Assembly (NCBI GenBank): GCA_034411955.1
Contig: DAOUMF010000127.1
Location: 1 to 7,632, forward strand
Origin: DAOUMF01 sp034411955
GTDB lineage: Bacteria; Chloroflexota; Dehalococcoidia; SM23-28-2; RBG-16-64-32
DNA: 7,632 bases
Direction: 5' to 3'
Numbering within the stretch: the first letter of the stretch is position 1; every line of letters begins with the position of its first letter. Below, piece after piece: positions 1-6,238 of this stretch. The notes beneath the pieces are model-generated. The model had not been told where the DNA came from. It saw nothing but the letters and a program-made list of their open reading frames with translations, and made no database searches. Made by a program: the position numbers and the translations under genes.

Positions 1-828
1 GACGAGATGAGTGAAGTAGACGCACTGGACCGCCTCGTGGAAGGTCTGGGCTGAGTGCTCGGGAACCCGCCGGCAGACCTGAGCGATTGTCCGCAGCTCC
101 TCGGCCCGCCCCGGATCGCTCTCTTTCTCGGCCAGTGACTCCGCCAAGTCAGCGTAGCGGTTGGCGAATCGTGCTGTGGCTCTCAGGGAGCGGATCACCG
201 CATCGTAGAACAACCCCTTCTCTTCCAATCGCTCTTCAGGGGTCAGCGCGTTGTGGCGTTCCTCAGCCTCCGCAATAACCCCGGAGAGCCCCTCTCGCAG
301 TACCCTGTGGTGGTTCATCGTGAAGTGGCCGATTCCGTAGGTGATCTCCAAGACCATGGTGAAGACGTACTTGTCCATGTCGTCGGCCACATCTGGGGGT
401 AGCCGTTCTTCCAGCCGATCCTCTATGGTCCTGCCGCGCCAGAAGGGAAGGATGTCTTGCTTGAGTTCCCGCTGTTCCTCCTCCGTGATCAGCACTGCCT
501 GCAGGACCCTGTTGTTGAAGTCCTCCAGGTCTCCTTCTATCCATTTCCACTTGTTCTCGGGGAAAAGCGGCGCTCCCTTGAGCTTGCTGGTGCGGCACCC
601 CACGATGAGCTCGTCGTCTCTGATGATCACACTCATGTTCTCGAGGATGTGCTCCAGCGCCATGCTCATGCGAGTGAGGGACGGCAGATGCCAGTTCGCG
701 GCCATGGATTCGGTCAGATACCGCGCCCGCTCCACACACACCTCGCGTGGGGCATCCACCACGCGCTGTCTGAGACGCTCAACCCGGGTGATGTGTTCTT
801 TCTCCGAGACTTTCTCCCTAGCCAACAT
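1..828 (-). CDS. Glycyl radical enzyme, pyruvate formate-lyase family (N-terminal part, cut by left edge)
   Basis: This is an open frame from ATG at 828 to base 1, 276 codons without a stop, so the protein continues past the left edge. The translation carries the N-terminal pattern of pyruvate formate-lyase-like glycyl radical enzymes. It has an opening VERLRQRVVDAPREVCVERA (residues 16-35), then RDDELIVG (70-77), GAPLFPE (85-91), an ILPFWRGRTIEDRL segment, and TFHEAVQ near the visible end. Family members use a glycyl radical and an active-site cysteine for dehydration, C-C or C-N cleavage, or addition to fumarate without oxygen. Those residues lie in the missing C-terminal part, so the substrate cannot be read. 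The start is well fixed: an in-frame TAG directly precedes the ATG, and GGAGGAG (838-844) lies 9 bases upstream. It lies 114 bp downstream of the SDR gene and may have its own promoter. A radical-SAM activase would be expected nearby, outside the window. Confidence 0.9.
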   Translation of the reverse strand, partial: MLAREKVSEKEHITRVERLRQRVVDAPREVCVERARYLTESMAANWHLPSLTRMSMALEHILENMSVIIRDDELIVGCRTSKLKGAPLFPENKWKWIEGDLEDFNNRVLQAVLITEEEQRELKQDILPFWRGRTIEDRLEERLPPDVADDMDKYVFTMVLEITYGIGHFTMNHHRVLREGLSGVIAEAEERHNALTPEERLEEKGLFYDAVIRSLRATARFANRYADLAESLAEKESDPGRAEELRTIAQVCRRVPEHSAQTFHEAVQCVYFTHLV

Positions 829-892
829 CTAGATTCGCTCCTCCACTCACTGAGCCCGGGGCAGACCTTGTGAAGCGGGTTCCGTTCCCGAT

Positions 893-901
893 TCTATATC
901 A
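893..901 (-). promoter_or_regulatory. Candidate extended -10 promoter for the glycyl radical enzyme
   Basis: In the 114-bp gap between the SDR stop and the glycyl radical enzyme start, the minus strand reads TGA-TATAGA, an extended -10 arrangement (TG, one base, then a hexamer close to TATAAT). No good -35 hexamer lies 16-18 bases upstream. Transcription would begin near 886, leaving a leader of about 58 bases with the ribosome site at 838-844. The gene may also be read from the upstream operon. Confidence 0.3.
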
Positions 902-942
902 GCACGGTGAACCGCGATTTGAGTATCGCCGTCTGACGAGCC

Positions 943-1773
943 TCACGGCCTGATGTCCATCTGTCGCAACAATATCGCGTCCTTGGTTCGCTGCGGCAAT
1001 ACCTTGTTGATCGCCAGAAACACCTTGCTCTTGAGGTCAACTTGGTTGTAGAGCTTGGGTTTCTTGGATTTGATCACCCTTACGATCTCCGCCGCGGCTT
1101 GGGGCGGGGTCGGAGCCGTCCTGATCAGCTCTTCGTCCCTCCTGATGAAGCGCCTCGCCCGCTCCCTGTAGGGCGATCCCTCGGGCGGAAGCTCATGGAT
1201 CTTGGCCGCAAACGAGGTTGACACCTGAGCGGGTTCGATCAACGCGACCCTTATCCCGAAAGGCTCCACCTCGTATCGCATGGACAGAACCAGCCCCTCG
1301 ACGGCGAACTTGCTCGCCGAGTAGATCGACTCGAAGGGGAACGGGATCTGCCCGACCAGGGAGGAGATGGCGATCAGTCTCCCCGTGCGGTTCTCACGCA
1401 TCGAAGGCAAGAACGCCTGGAATATGGCCGCTGTCCCGATGACGTTGATCTCCATGCATTTCAGCGCCTTCTCAAGATCCACTTCCTCGAAGGGCCCGAA
1501 GAATCCGATCCCAACGTTCGATAGCACAACGTCCACTCGCCCGAATTTCTCCAGCACCATGTTCCTGAACCGGAGAATGCCAGGCCGATCGGCTATGTCC
1601 AGCGTCATCAGCAGGTGGTCGCATCCCGCCTCTTCCAGTTCCTCCCCGAGCGACTCGATTCCGTCCGCATCGAGGTCGAAGCCGGCCACCGGCACCTTTG
1701 AGCGAGCCAGGAGCTTCGCGACCTCGCGCCCGATCCCCTGAGCAAGTCCCGTGATCACCACTGCCTGCATCAT
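943..1773 (-). CDS. Classical short-chain dehydrogenase/reductase (SDR)
   Basis: This 276-residue protein is a complete classical SDR, an NAD(P)-dependent oxidoreductase acting on alcohol or ketone groups, probably cytoplasmic. The cofactor motif TGLAQGIG is at residues 8-15, and FDLD ends strand 2 with Asp33, which favours NAD(H) over NADP(H). The NAG motif appears as NVG (86-88). The catalytic tetrad is intact: Asn110, Ser138, Tyr151 and Lys155, in ISS and YSASK contexts. The substrate-binding tail after residue 185 is basic and not diagnostic. The first ATG (1773) overlaps the upstream extended SDR stop as ATGA, which implies translational coupling. A second ATG follows at once (1770). AAGGAG at 1778-1783 is 4 bases from the first ATG and 7 from the second, so the second may be the true start. 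It sits between another SDR and a glycyl radical enzyme, suggesting a redox step in one pathway. The substrate is unknown. Confidence 0.93.
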   Translation of the reverse strand: MMQAVVITGLAQGIGREVAKLLARSKVPVAGFDLDADGIESLGEELEEAGCDHLLMTLDIADRPGILRFRNMVLEKFGRVDVVLSNVGIGFFGPFEEVDLEKALKCMEINVIGTAAIFQAFLPSMRENRTGRLIAISSLVGQIPFPFESIYSASKFAVEGLVLSMRYEVEPFGIRVALIEPAQVSTSFAAKIHELPPEGSPYRERARRFIRRDEELIRTAPTPPQAAAEIVRVIKSKKPKLYNQVDLKSKVFLAINKVLPQRTKDAILLRQMDIRP

Positions 1774-2789
1774 TGCGCTCCTTGACTGCTACTGGCTGGG
1801 GCGGTACGTCTGTACCACTCGCCCAACTGCTTCATGGACGCTTCGAAGTCAGGATAGATGAGCCTGTAACCAGCGCTCTTCAGCCGCGCGTTGTCCACCA
1901 CGTAGTCGCTGCCGAGGTAGCGCACCGCGTCGTATTCCAGGTCAGGGATCCGCCCTCTCATCTTGGCGACGAATCCATCCACGCGGGCGAAAGCCTTGAC
2001 GATCCCCACGGGGAGATGGAGTCGGGGCGGCTTCGCTCCGAAGGTCCTGGCGGCGATGGTTAGTGCCTCCTCGAGTGTTGGGTGGCTGTCATCAGCGATG
2101 TTGAAGGCCTTGCCAACGGCTTCATCGACGTGCGAGAGATGCACCACCGCTGCCGCCACATCCTCGGCTCGTACGTTGGACAGAAGCTGCCTGCCGTTCC
2201 CCGGAATGGCCCCAATGGACGTAGGGCGCGAGAAGGCCTTGCCAGCGCCATCGGTGCAGCCGGGGCCGTAGACGGTGCAGGGGCGGGTGACTATGGCGGC
2301 AAGCCCTTCCTCAATCCTCCGCCAGACGATGTCTTCGCCGTCCCGCTTGCTTCTCCCGTAGTCATCCTGGGGATCGCGGGGAGCCTCTTCCCTGAACGGG
2401 GTTCCCCGATAAGGACCGTAGACACTGGTAGAAGCGACGTGGATGTATCTCTTGACTCCCGCATCGAGAGCCAGCTTGGTGATGTGTTCCACTCCCAGTA
2501 CATTGGTCGGATGGAGCTTCTCATACGGGGTGGAGAAGTTGCAGATCGCCCCGAGGTGGAAAACCCGGTCCACGCCACCATCGAACAGGCCAGGCAGCGT
2601 CTCCGGCTTCGTAAGGTCTGCCCCCAGGAACTCCACGCCAGCGCTATCGAAGTATGAGGTATCTGCGCGGGGCAGATCGGTTGCCCGCGCCCGGGCCCCA
2701 AGGGCCACGAGGTGCTCTACCACATACCGGCCTATGAAACCGGCGGCACCGGTCACCAGAGTTAGCCCTTCAAAGTCCACAGGCGGCAC
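1770..2789 (-). CDS. Extended SDR, NAD-dependent epimerase/dehydratase family
   Basis: This 339-residue protein has the extended SDR fold. The N-terminal cofactor motif TGAAGFIG is at residues 13-20, with Asp38 (ATDLP) suggesting NAD(H). VFHLGA is at 76-81. The active site has Ser120 in ASTSVYG, then Tyr144 and Lys148 in YGRSK. RPCTVYGPG follows in the middle. Such proteins include sugar-nucleotide epimerases, dihydroflavonol reductase-like enzymes and 3-beta-hydroxysteroid dehydrogenase-like enzymes. The motifs alone do not choose among them. The neighbouring lipid-carrier protein makes a hydrophobic substrate more attractive than a sugar nucleotide, but that is inference. The start is GTG at 2789 because an in-frame TAG lies eight codons upstream and this is the first usable codon after it. 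The ribosome site is weak, and a second GTG at 2780 is possible. It lies 65 bp after the SCP2-like gene and overlaps the next SDR by four bases. Confidence 0.92.
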   Translation of the reverse strand: MPPVDFEGLTLVTGAAGFIGRYVVEHLVALGARARATDLPRADTSYFDSAGVEFLGADLTKPETLPGLFDGGVDRVFHLGAICNFSTPYEKLHPTNVLGVEHITKLALDAGVKRYIHVASTSVYGPYRGTPFREEAPRDPQDDYGRSKRDGEDIVWRRIEEGLAAIVTRPCTVYGPGCTDGAGKAFSRPTSIGAIPGNGRQLLSNVRAEDVAAAVVHLSHVDEAVGKAFNIADDSHPTLEEALTIAARTFGAKPPRLHLPVGIVKAFARVDGFVAKMRGRIPDLEYDAVRYLGSDYVVDNARLKSAGYRLIYPDFEASMKQLGEWYRRTAPASSSQGAQ

Positions 2790-2854
2790 CCACTTCTGTC
2801 CCGTGCTGGGCTATCCTGTTCTCCGGCCGGCGGAATGGATAGTGTACCGGTGTC

Positions 2855-3322
2855 CTATTCCTTCCTGACCACAAGGTTCCCGTAGCCCATTTCCTCAAGC
2901 ACTATGGGGAATATCTTGAAAGCGGGCTTCACCACGGGCAGAAGCTTGAGCATGGCGATCATGCTACCACCTTGCTTCACCTTGCCTTTCGCCACAGAGG
3001 CTATGGGGTTTTCATAGCCGTGCCAGAATCGGTGGGAATGGTCTGCCGACTGCTTGGACCAGACATCCTCCTTGACATCGCAAGGGCCCAGATAGAAGGT
3101 TCCATGGTAGCCGGGCTTTGCCGGCCCGTTTTTCAAGTCTATGGTGATCTCACAATCGGGGTCAGTGTAGATGAATCTGATGACGATCCCTGCTTTCGAC
3201 ATCTTGGGGCCTATCTTGTCGTCGGTCAGTAGCCGATCCAGGAAGTAGCCATATATCTCGAGAAGCTGATCGGCGTCCTTGTAGTATTTCCCCACGACTG
3301 CCTCCGGGGGTGATTCTACCAC
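2855..3322 (-). CDS. SCP2-like sterol/lipid-binding domain protein
   Basis: This 155-residue protein looks like a stand-alone SCP2-type domain. It has an N-terminal helix (DADQLLEIYGYFLDRLL), a strand-rich middle with VIRFIYTDPDCEITIDL and GYHGTFYLGPCDV, then a late segment with KGKVKQGGSMIAMLKLLPVV. This matches the usual SCP2 order of helix, sheet and a hydrophobic C-terminal part that lines the ligand tunnel. Known SCP2 domains bind sterols, fatty acids or acyl-CoAs. Here it would deliver or shield a hydrophobic intermediate for the two reductases and the glycyl radical enzyme downstream (inference). There is no signal peptide. Two starts compete. GTG at 3322 has GGAGG at 3326-3330, only 3 bases away. 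GTG at 3295 has GGAGG at 3301-3305 with a 5-base spacer and gives a 146-residue protein starting GKYYKDAD. The family call rests on overall pattern, not on a signature motif. Confidence 0.72.
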   Translation of the reverse strand: MVESPPEAVVGKYYKDADQLLEIYGYFLDRLLTDDKIGPKMSKAGIVIRFIYTDPDCEITIDLKNGPAKPGYHGTFYLGPCDVKEDVWSKQSADHSHRFWHGYENPIASVAKGKVKQGGSMIAMLKLLPVVKPAFKIFPIVLEEMGYGNLVVRKE

Positions 3323-3419
3323 TGGCCTCCGTCTTGCGTGGATGGCGTCAGCATAGCCGGGGCTCTCGACGTTGTGGATGTCGCCTATCGAGGATCTGGA
3401 GGCGAGATTGGGAAACGGC

Positions 3420-3495
3420 TGGTGCCCCCGGCAGGACTCGAACCTGCAACCAGCTGCTTAGAAGGCAGCCGCTCTGTCCCTTGAGCTACGGGGGC
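3420..3495 (-). tRNA. tRNA-Arg (anticodon UCU)
   Basis: The minus strand folds into a full cloverleaf. The 7-bp acceptor is GCCCCCG with CGGGGGC. The D arm is GCTC/GAGC with an 8-base loop. The anticodon stem GCTGC/GCAGC carries the loop CTTCTAA, giving anticodon TCT (UCU), which reads AGA and AGG. A TGGTT variable loop follows, then T arm GCAGG/CCTGC with TTCGAAT. The discriminator is A and CCA is encoded (3420-3422). The body is 73 bases plus CCA. It sits between the DUF6391-type gene and the SCP2-like gene, all on the same strand, at the point where base composition changes. Confidence 0.97.
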
Positions 3496-3504
3496 ACCAA
3501 GGTG

Positions 3505-3533
3505 ATTCTGGGCTGCGGCGCGCGGCCGGTCAA
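3505..3533 (-). promoter_or_regulatory. Promoter for tRNA-Arg
   Basis: The 39-bp gap between the DUF6391-type stop codon and the tRNA holds TTGACC (3528-3533), a 17-base spacer, and CAGAAT (3505-3510) on the minus strand. These match the vegetative consensus at 5 of 6 and 4 of 6 positions with ideal spacing. The predicted start, about 7 bases past the -10, falls within a few bases of the tRNA 5' end at 3495. The fit of position and spacing is the main support. Confidence 0.55.
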
Positions 3534-3534
3534 G

Positions 3535-4029
3535 TCAACCCTGCACGGGCGCCGTGCGCACCTTGTGCAGCCGCGGGAAACGTCTGCCCATCGGCTCCAC
3601 GGAGACGATGCGCATGCCGTCCAGTTCCGGCGACGTCGTGAGGTGCTTCTGCACCAGCCGGCCCAGAGGCTGGGCGGCGATGACGGCTAGCACCGCTGCC
3701 ACCAGCGCCCCGGGGAGGCCCTCCAGCCGCCTGCGGTGGCCCATGGCAGACAGAGAGGCGAGGCCGGCTAGGATGCCGGCAACAGCCAGGTTCGTCCCGC
3801 ACAGCGGGGACACCGCCAGGTGCGACTCGCCGCGCTGAAGCCGGGCCAGCCCCTCGTGTGCAAACTCGTCAAGGACATCGGTAGGGATGTCGCCATAGAT
3901 GTAGAAGCCGTCCGGCGCCGCCCGGCCCAGGACTCTGGTGTGGGGGCCGCGTCGGCTGAGGAGGACGCTTATAGTGGCATGCTCCAGGGCATGGTTGCGA
4001 CGCACTGCATTGACTACTCGTTTTATCAT
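3535..4029 (-). CDS. DUF6391-type small membrane protein
   Basis: This 164-residue protein resembles the DUF6391 family, known to me from cyanobacteria and Chloroflexota and without an assigned function. The N-terminal soluble part starts with RRNHALEHATI (residues 10-20), whose His13, Glu16 and His17 could bind metal. It continues through GFYIYGDIPT (41-50) and a helix ending ARLQRGE, then SPLCGTNL (74-81) with Cys77. Two hydrophobic segments follow, about 81-96 and 104-123, so the protein is probably anchored in the cytoplasmic membrane by a hairpin of two helices. The tail is basic. The start is secure: ATG at 4029 with GGAGG at 4035-4039, five bases away. It lies 52 bp after the lipoprotein gene, on the same strand, and is followed by tRNA-Arg. 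The family name is from memory of the motif pattern. Confidence 0.8.
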   Translation of the reverse strand: MIKRVVNAVRRNHALEHATISVLLSRRGPHTRVLGRAAPDGFYIYGDIPTDVLDEFAHEGLARLQRGESHLAVSPLCGTNLAVAGILAGLASLSAMGHRRRLEGLPGALVAAVLAVIAAQPLGRLVQKHLTTSPELDGMRIVSVEPMGRRFPRLHKVRTAPVQG

Positions 4030-4045
4030 TTAAGCCTCCGTAGCG

Positions 4046-4054
4046 AGTATACCA
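4046..4054 (-). promoter_or_regulatory. Candidate extended -10 promoter upstream of the DUF6391-type gene
   Basis: The 52-bp gap between the lipoprotein stop and the DUF6391-type start reads TGG-TATACT on the minus strand, an extended -10 with 5 of 6 matches in the hexamer. No clear -35 is present. The predicted start near 4039 would put the GGAGG ribosome site at the very 5' end of the transcript, which weakens the call. Confidence 0.3.
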
Positions 4055-4081
4055 CAAGCAAGTCTTAGTCTCGCCTCGGCA

Positions 4082-5500
4082 TTACCCCTCCTTCAGCCAG
4101 CCGACCGACCGGATCTCGGCACTCTCAGGGGCTGGCAGCCGCTGCCCGCCATGCGCGACGAAGATGAGGCGCTCCGGCCCGGAGTTGGCCAGCGAGTCCC
4201 CGGGGAACGATGTCACCGCCAGGAACTTCCCGTCAGGCGACCAGCTAAGGGGGATATCGAACCCCTTGTCCGGGGGCGGAAGGAGGGTCGGCTCACCGCC
4301 GTCCAGCGGCACCAGGGCGACACGGCCCGCGTTGGCGCCTGTGGGGAGCTGCCCTATGCTCACCTTGTCGCCATCCGGGTGCCAGAGGGGACGCAGGTGC
4401 TGACCGGCAGGCAGACCTTTCGCGCTGAGCGGCGAGACCTGCTCCTTCTTGATGTCGGCGATATGGGTGCGGAACACGAACTCTCCCTCCACCAGGCTGG
4501 GGACCAGGAAGGCCAAGCGCGAGGAGTCAGGAGAAAGGGAGTAGTCAAGCGCCGTCTGGTCGCTGAGGAGGAGGAAGACAGTACCGGTGAGGACAGGCTT
4601 GGGCTTAGGGGTGGGACTGGCCTTTGGCGTAGGGGTGGGGGTAGGTGTGGGGGTAGGCGTGCCGGCTGTGGCGGTGGCCACGGCCTCCGCGGTGGCCTCA
4701 GCCTCTGCGGTCGCGGTGGCTACGGCGACGCCCGTGGCGGGAGCGTAGCGGCCCAGGTAGGTGCCCCTCTCTGTTCCGCCCTGGATCTGGATGAAGTACA
4801 TCGTCGCTTTCTCGGCGTCGAAACCCACGGGTACATAGGTCAGGACATCGCTCTCGTGCTGGCGGAGCACGGTGCGTATGGGCGGCGGTTTCTCTTCCTC
4901 TTCCTCCTGTTCCTGCTCCTCATCTGCTTCTTCATCTTCACGCTTGAACAGCTCGACCAGGATGACGGTTACGTACTCTCCGACGTTTCGCCGGAGGAAC
5001 AGGAGTCCGCCGTCCGGGGACCAGCGCGGCACCGTCAGGAGGTCCACCTCTTGGGCGACCAGGGTCGTCTCGCCCGACTTTAGGTCCAGGATGTAGGTCT
5101 CAGCGTCCCTGCTGTTGTTGACGCCCAGCTCCGGCATGACGTTGTAGGCGATCTTCTTGCCGTTGGGCGATAGGGTGGCCACCAGGGCCGAGCCGGGCTT
5201 GTGCGGCACCTTGGCCACTTTCGCCCGGTCGGACGGATCCGCCGGATCGATGCTCCAGATAGTGTCGTTCTTCATGCCGAACTCGCTGTAGAGGAAGCGG
5301 TAGGACGTGGCCTCCGGCGGGGGCAGGGGAGTCGCCGTGGCCGTGCCGGGAAGGACGGTAGTGACGGTTGAAGGTGTCGCGGAAGGCGTGGGCGTGACGT
5401 CGGCGCCCTCTCCACCGCAGGCGGCGAGGAGGGCCGCCAGGAGCACCCCGACGACCAGCGCCTGCCGCCGCCACCTCCACCTTTCGATTCGCAGCCGCAT
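4082..5500 (-). CDS. Lipoprotein with PD40/TolB-like beta-propeller repeats
   Basis: This 472-residue protein has a basic N-terminus, a hydrophobic stretch (15-27) and lipobox LAAC with Cys28, so it should be a lipid-anchored protein outside the cytoplasmic membrane. A threonine-proline linker follows (34-62). The body carries WD40-like propeller motifs: LSPNGKKIAY (110-119), WSPDG (160-164), LSPDSSRLAF (322-331), WHPDG (373-377) and WSPDG (420-424). Two low-complexity insertions break the propeller. One is an acidic run at 188-203. The other is a long Ala/Thr/Glu then Thr-Pro/Lys-Pro stretch at 259-302. The role is unknown. Such proteins are often scaffolds or sensors at the cell surface, but nothing here shows a ligand. 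ATG at 5500 gives the proper signal peptide, yet no ribosome site is visible before it. It lies 51 bp after DedA on the same strand and is probably co-transcribed. Confidence 0.88.
   Translation of the reverse strand: MRLRIERWRWRRQALVVGVLLAALLAACGGEGADVTPTPSATPSTVTTVLPGTATATPLPPPEATSYRFLYSEFGMKNDTIWSIDPADPSDRAKVAKVPHKPGSALVATLSPNGKKIAYNVMPELGVNNSRDAETYILDLKSGETTLVAQEVDLLTVPRWSPDGGLLFLRRNVGEYVTVILVELFKREDEEADEEQEQEEEEEKPPPIRTVLRQHESDVLTYVPVGFDAEKATMYFIQIQGGTERGTYLGRYAPATGVAVATATAEAEATAEAVATATAGTPTPTPTPTPTPKASPTPKPKPVLTGTVFLLLSDQTALDYSLSPDSSRLAFLVPSLVEGEFVFRTHIADIKKEQVSPLSAKGLPAGQHLRPLWHPDGDKVSIGQLPTGANAGRVALVPLDGGEPTLLPPPDKGFDIPLSWSPDGKFLAVTSFPGDSLANSGPERLIFVAHGGQRLPAPESAEIRSVGWLKEG
4595..4726 (-). 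repeat. Low-complexity repeat encoding the Ala/Thr and Thr-Pro linker
   Basis: Within the lipoprotein gene, residues 259-302 come from short imperfect DNA repeats. On the plus strand the core is repeated G runs separated by TA or TGT at 4608-4657, with runs of four or five G at 4632-4635, 4637-4641 and 4649-4653. The other half repeats codons for Ala, Thr, Glu and Val. Such tracts often vary in length between strains. Confidence 0.8.
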
Positions 5501-5551
5501 ACTATTAGAACGCGCGAAACGGAACTGGGCTAACGCCCTGCTCTACCCCGG

Positions 5552-6187
5552 TCAGGGCTCGCCTCGGAGCGCCTCCCGGATGCGCCGGTACAGATAGTAG
5601 GCGATGAGCAGGAGGACAGCGATGGCGATAGGCGTCGTTACCGGACGGAACCAGTCGATCAGGTCTTCCCAGTTGTCGCCAAGAGCGAAGCCGCCCCAGG
5701 CCAGGCCCAGGGACCACGGATAGGAGCCGCTGAAGGTGAGGAGGGTGAACCGCCAGACGTTCATCCGGGCGACGCCCGCGGGCACGCTGATGAACGTGCG
5801 GATGACTGGCAGCAGTCGGCTGACGAGCACTGCACGCTCACCGTAGCGCTCGAACCAGCGGTCGGCCCAGTCCAGCTCCCGCTGGCTGATGAAGACGAAG
5901 CGGCCGTAGCGGTTGAGGAAGGGGCGCCCGCCCCAGGCGCCGGCGTAGTAGGCCACCAGGGAGCCGATGGTGTTGCCCAGGGCGCCGTAAAAGGCGGCCA
6001 GGAACAGCCACTCGATTCCCCGGCCCCGGTCCTCTATCAAGAACCAGCCGGCCAGGGGCATGATGATCTCGCTCGGGAAGGGGATGGCCGCGCTCTCCAC
6101 GGCCATCAAGAAGATGACGCCGGGCCACCCCATGGCGTCGTACAGGTATTCGGCCGCGTCCAGCAGCCTGTCTTCTATCCCGAACAG
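5552..6187 (-). CDS. DedA-family membrane protein (start probably CTG)
   Basis: This is a membrane protein of the DedA/SNARE-associated family, whose members act as lipid flippases or transporters needed for envelope homeostasis. From the proposed start it has 211 residues, a normal DedA length. Family marks are Glu31 with PFPSE (36-40), the GNTIGSLVAYYAG segment (71-83), then SRLLPVIRTF (123-132) with Arg124 and Arg130, and PAGVARM (136-142). Hydrophobic helices flank these, with a last helix near ITPIAIAVLLL-like residues at the C-terminus and a basic tail. The start is unclear. The frame stays open upstream to about 6565, but no ATG lies between there and the conserved region that fits the promoter at 6239-6267. 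GGGAGG (6199-6204) points to CTG at 6187, 11 bases away. ATG at 6133 would remove the N-terminal residues before GWPGV. GTG at 6280 would lie upstream of the promoter. Confidence 0.9.
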   Translation of the reverse strand: MFGIEDRLLDAAEYLYDAMGWPGVIFLMAVESAAIPFPSEIIMPLAGWFLIEDRGRGIEWLFLAAFYGALGNTIGSLVAYYAGAWGGRPFLNRYGRFVFISQRELDWADRWFERYGERAVLVSRLLPVIRTFISVPAGVARMNVWRFTLLTFSGSYPWSLGLAWGGFALGDNWEDLIDWFRPVTTPIAIAVLLLIAYYLYRRIREALRGEP

Positions 6188-6198
6188 ATCTCGCCTGA

Positions 6199-6204
6199 CC
6201 TCCC
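6199..6204 (-). promoter_or_regulatory. Ribosome binding site deciding the DedA start
   Basis: The minus strand reads GGGAGG, the only strong Shine-Dalgarno sequence between the predicted transcription start (about 6232) and the conserved DedA region. The first plausible codon in frame after it is CTG at 6187, 11 bases on. The spacing is a little long, so the site is good but its partner start is less certain. Confidence 0.5.
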
Positions 6205-6211
6205 GATCCCT

Positions 6212-6228
6212 GCCCGCCCATGGCGGGC
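6212..6228. other. Perfect inverted repeat in the DedA leader
   Basis: Seven-base arms, gcccgcc (6212-6218) and ggcgggc (6222-6228), flank a three-base loop. In the DedA transcript it would form a hairpin within the first few bases, just before the ribosome site. It lacks a following T run, so it is not a standard terminator. It could stabilise the 5' end or be a protein-binding site. Confidence 0.5.
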
Positions 6229-6238
6229 TGCGACGCTC

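Noticed and set aside
341..873. Plus-strand open frames opposite the glycyl radical enzyme
   Set aside because: The minus strand encodes a clear family sequence there. These frames show no recognisable pattern.
3350..3378. Possible promoter TCCACA-N17-TATGCT before the SCP2-like gene
   Set aside because: Only 4 of 6 matches in each hexamer, which is expected by chance. The rest of the 3323-3419 gap shows no clear structure.
3309..3509. Nine-base direct repeat GGTGATTCT at 3309-3317 and 3501-3509, flanking the tRNA
   Set aside because: It is too short to call an attachment site and does not match the tRNA 3' end.
3310..3690. Plus-strand open frame containing APGRTRTCNQLLRRQP
   Set aside because: This is the well-known false protein produced by reading the complement of a tRNA gene. 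The tRNA-Arg at 3420-3495 explains it.
4151..5083. 310-codon plus-strand open frame opposite the lipoprotein gene
   Set aside because: It is low in complexity and arises from the antisense of the repeat-rich lipoprotein, which has a lipobox and propeller motifs.
5527..5538. Small hairpin gggc-taac-gccc between DedA and the lipoprotein gene
   Set aside because: A four-base stem with no T run is too weak to call a terminator.
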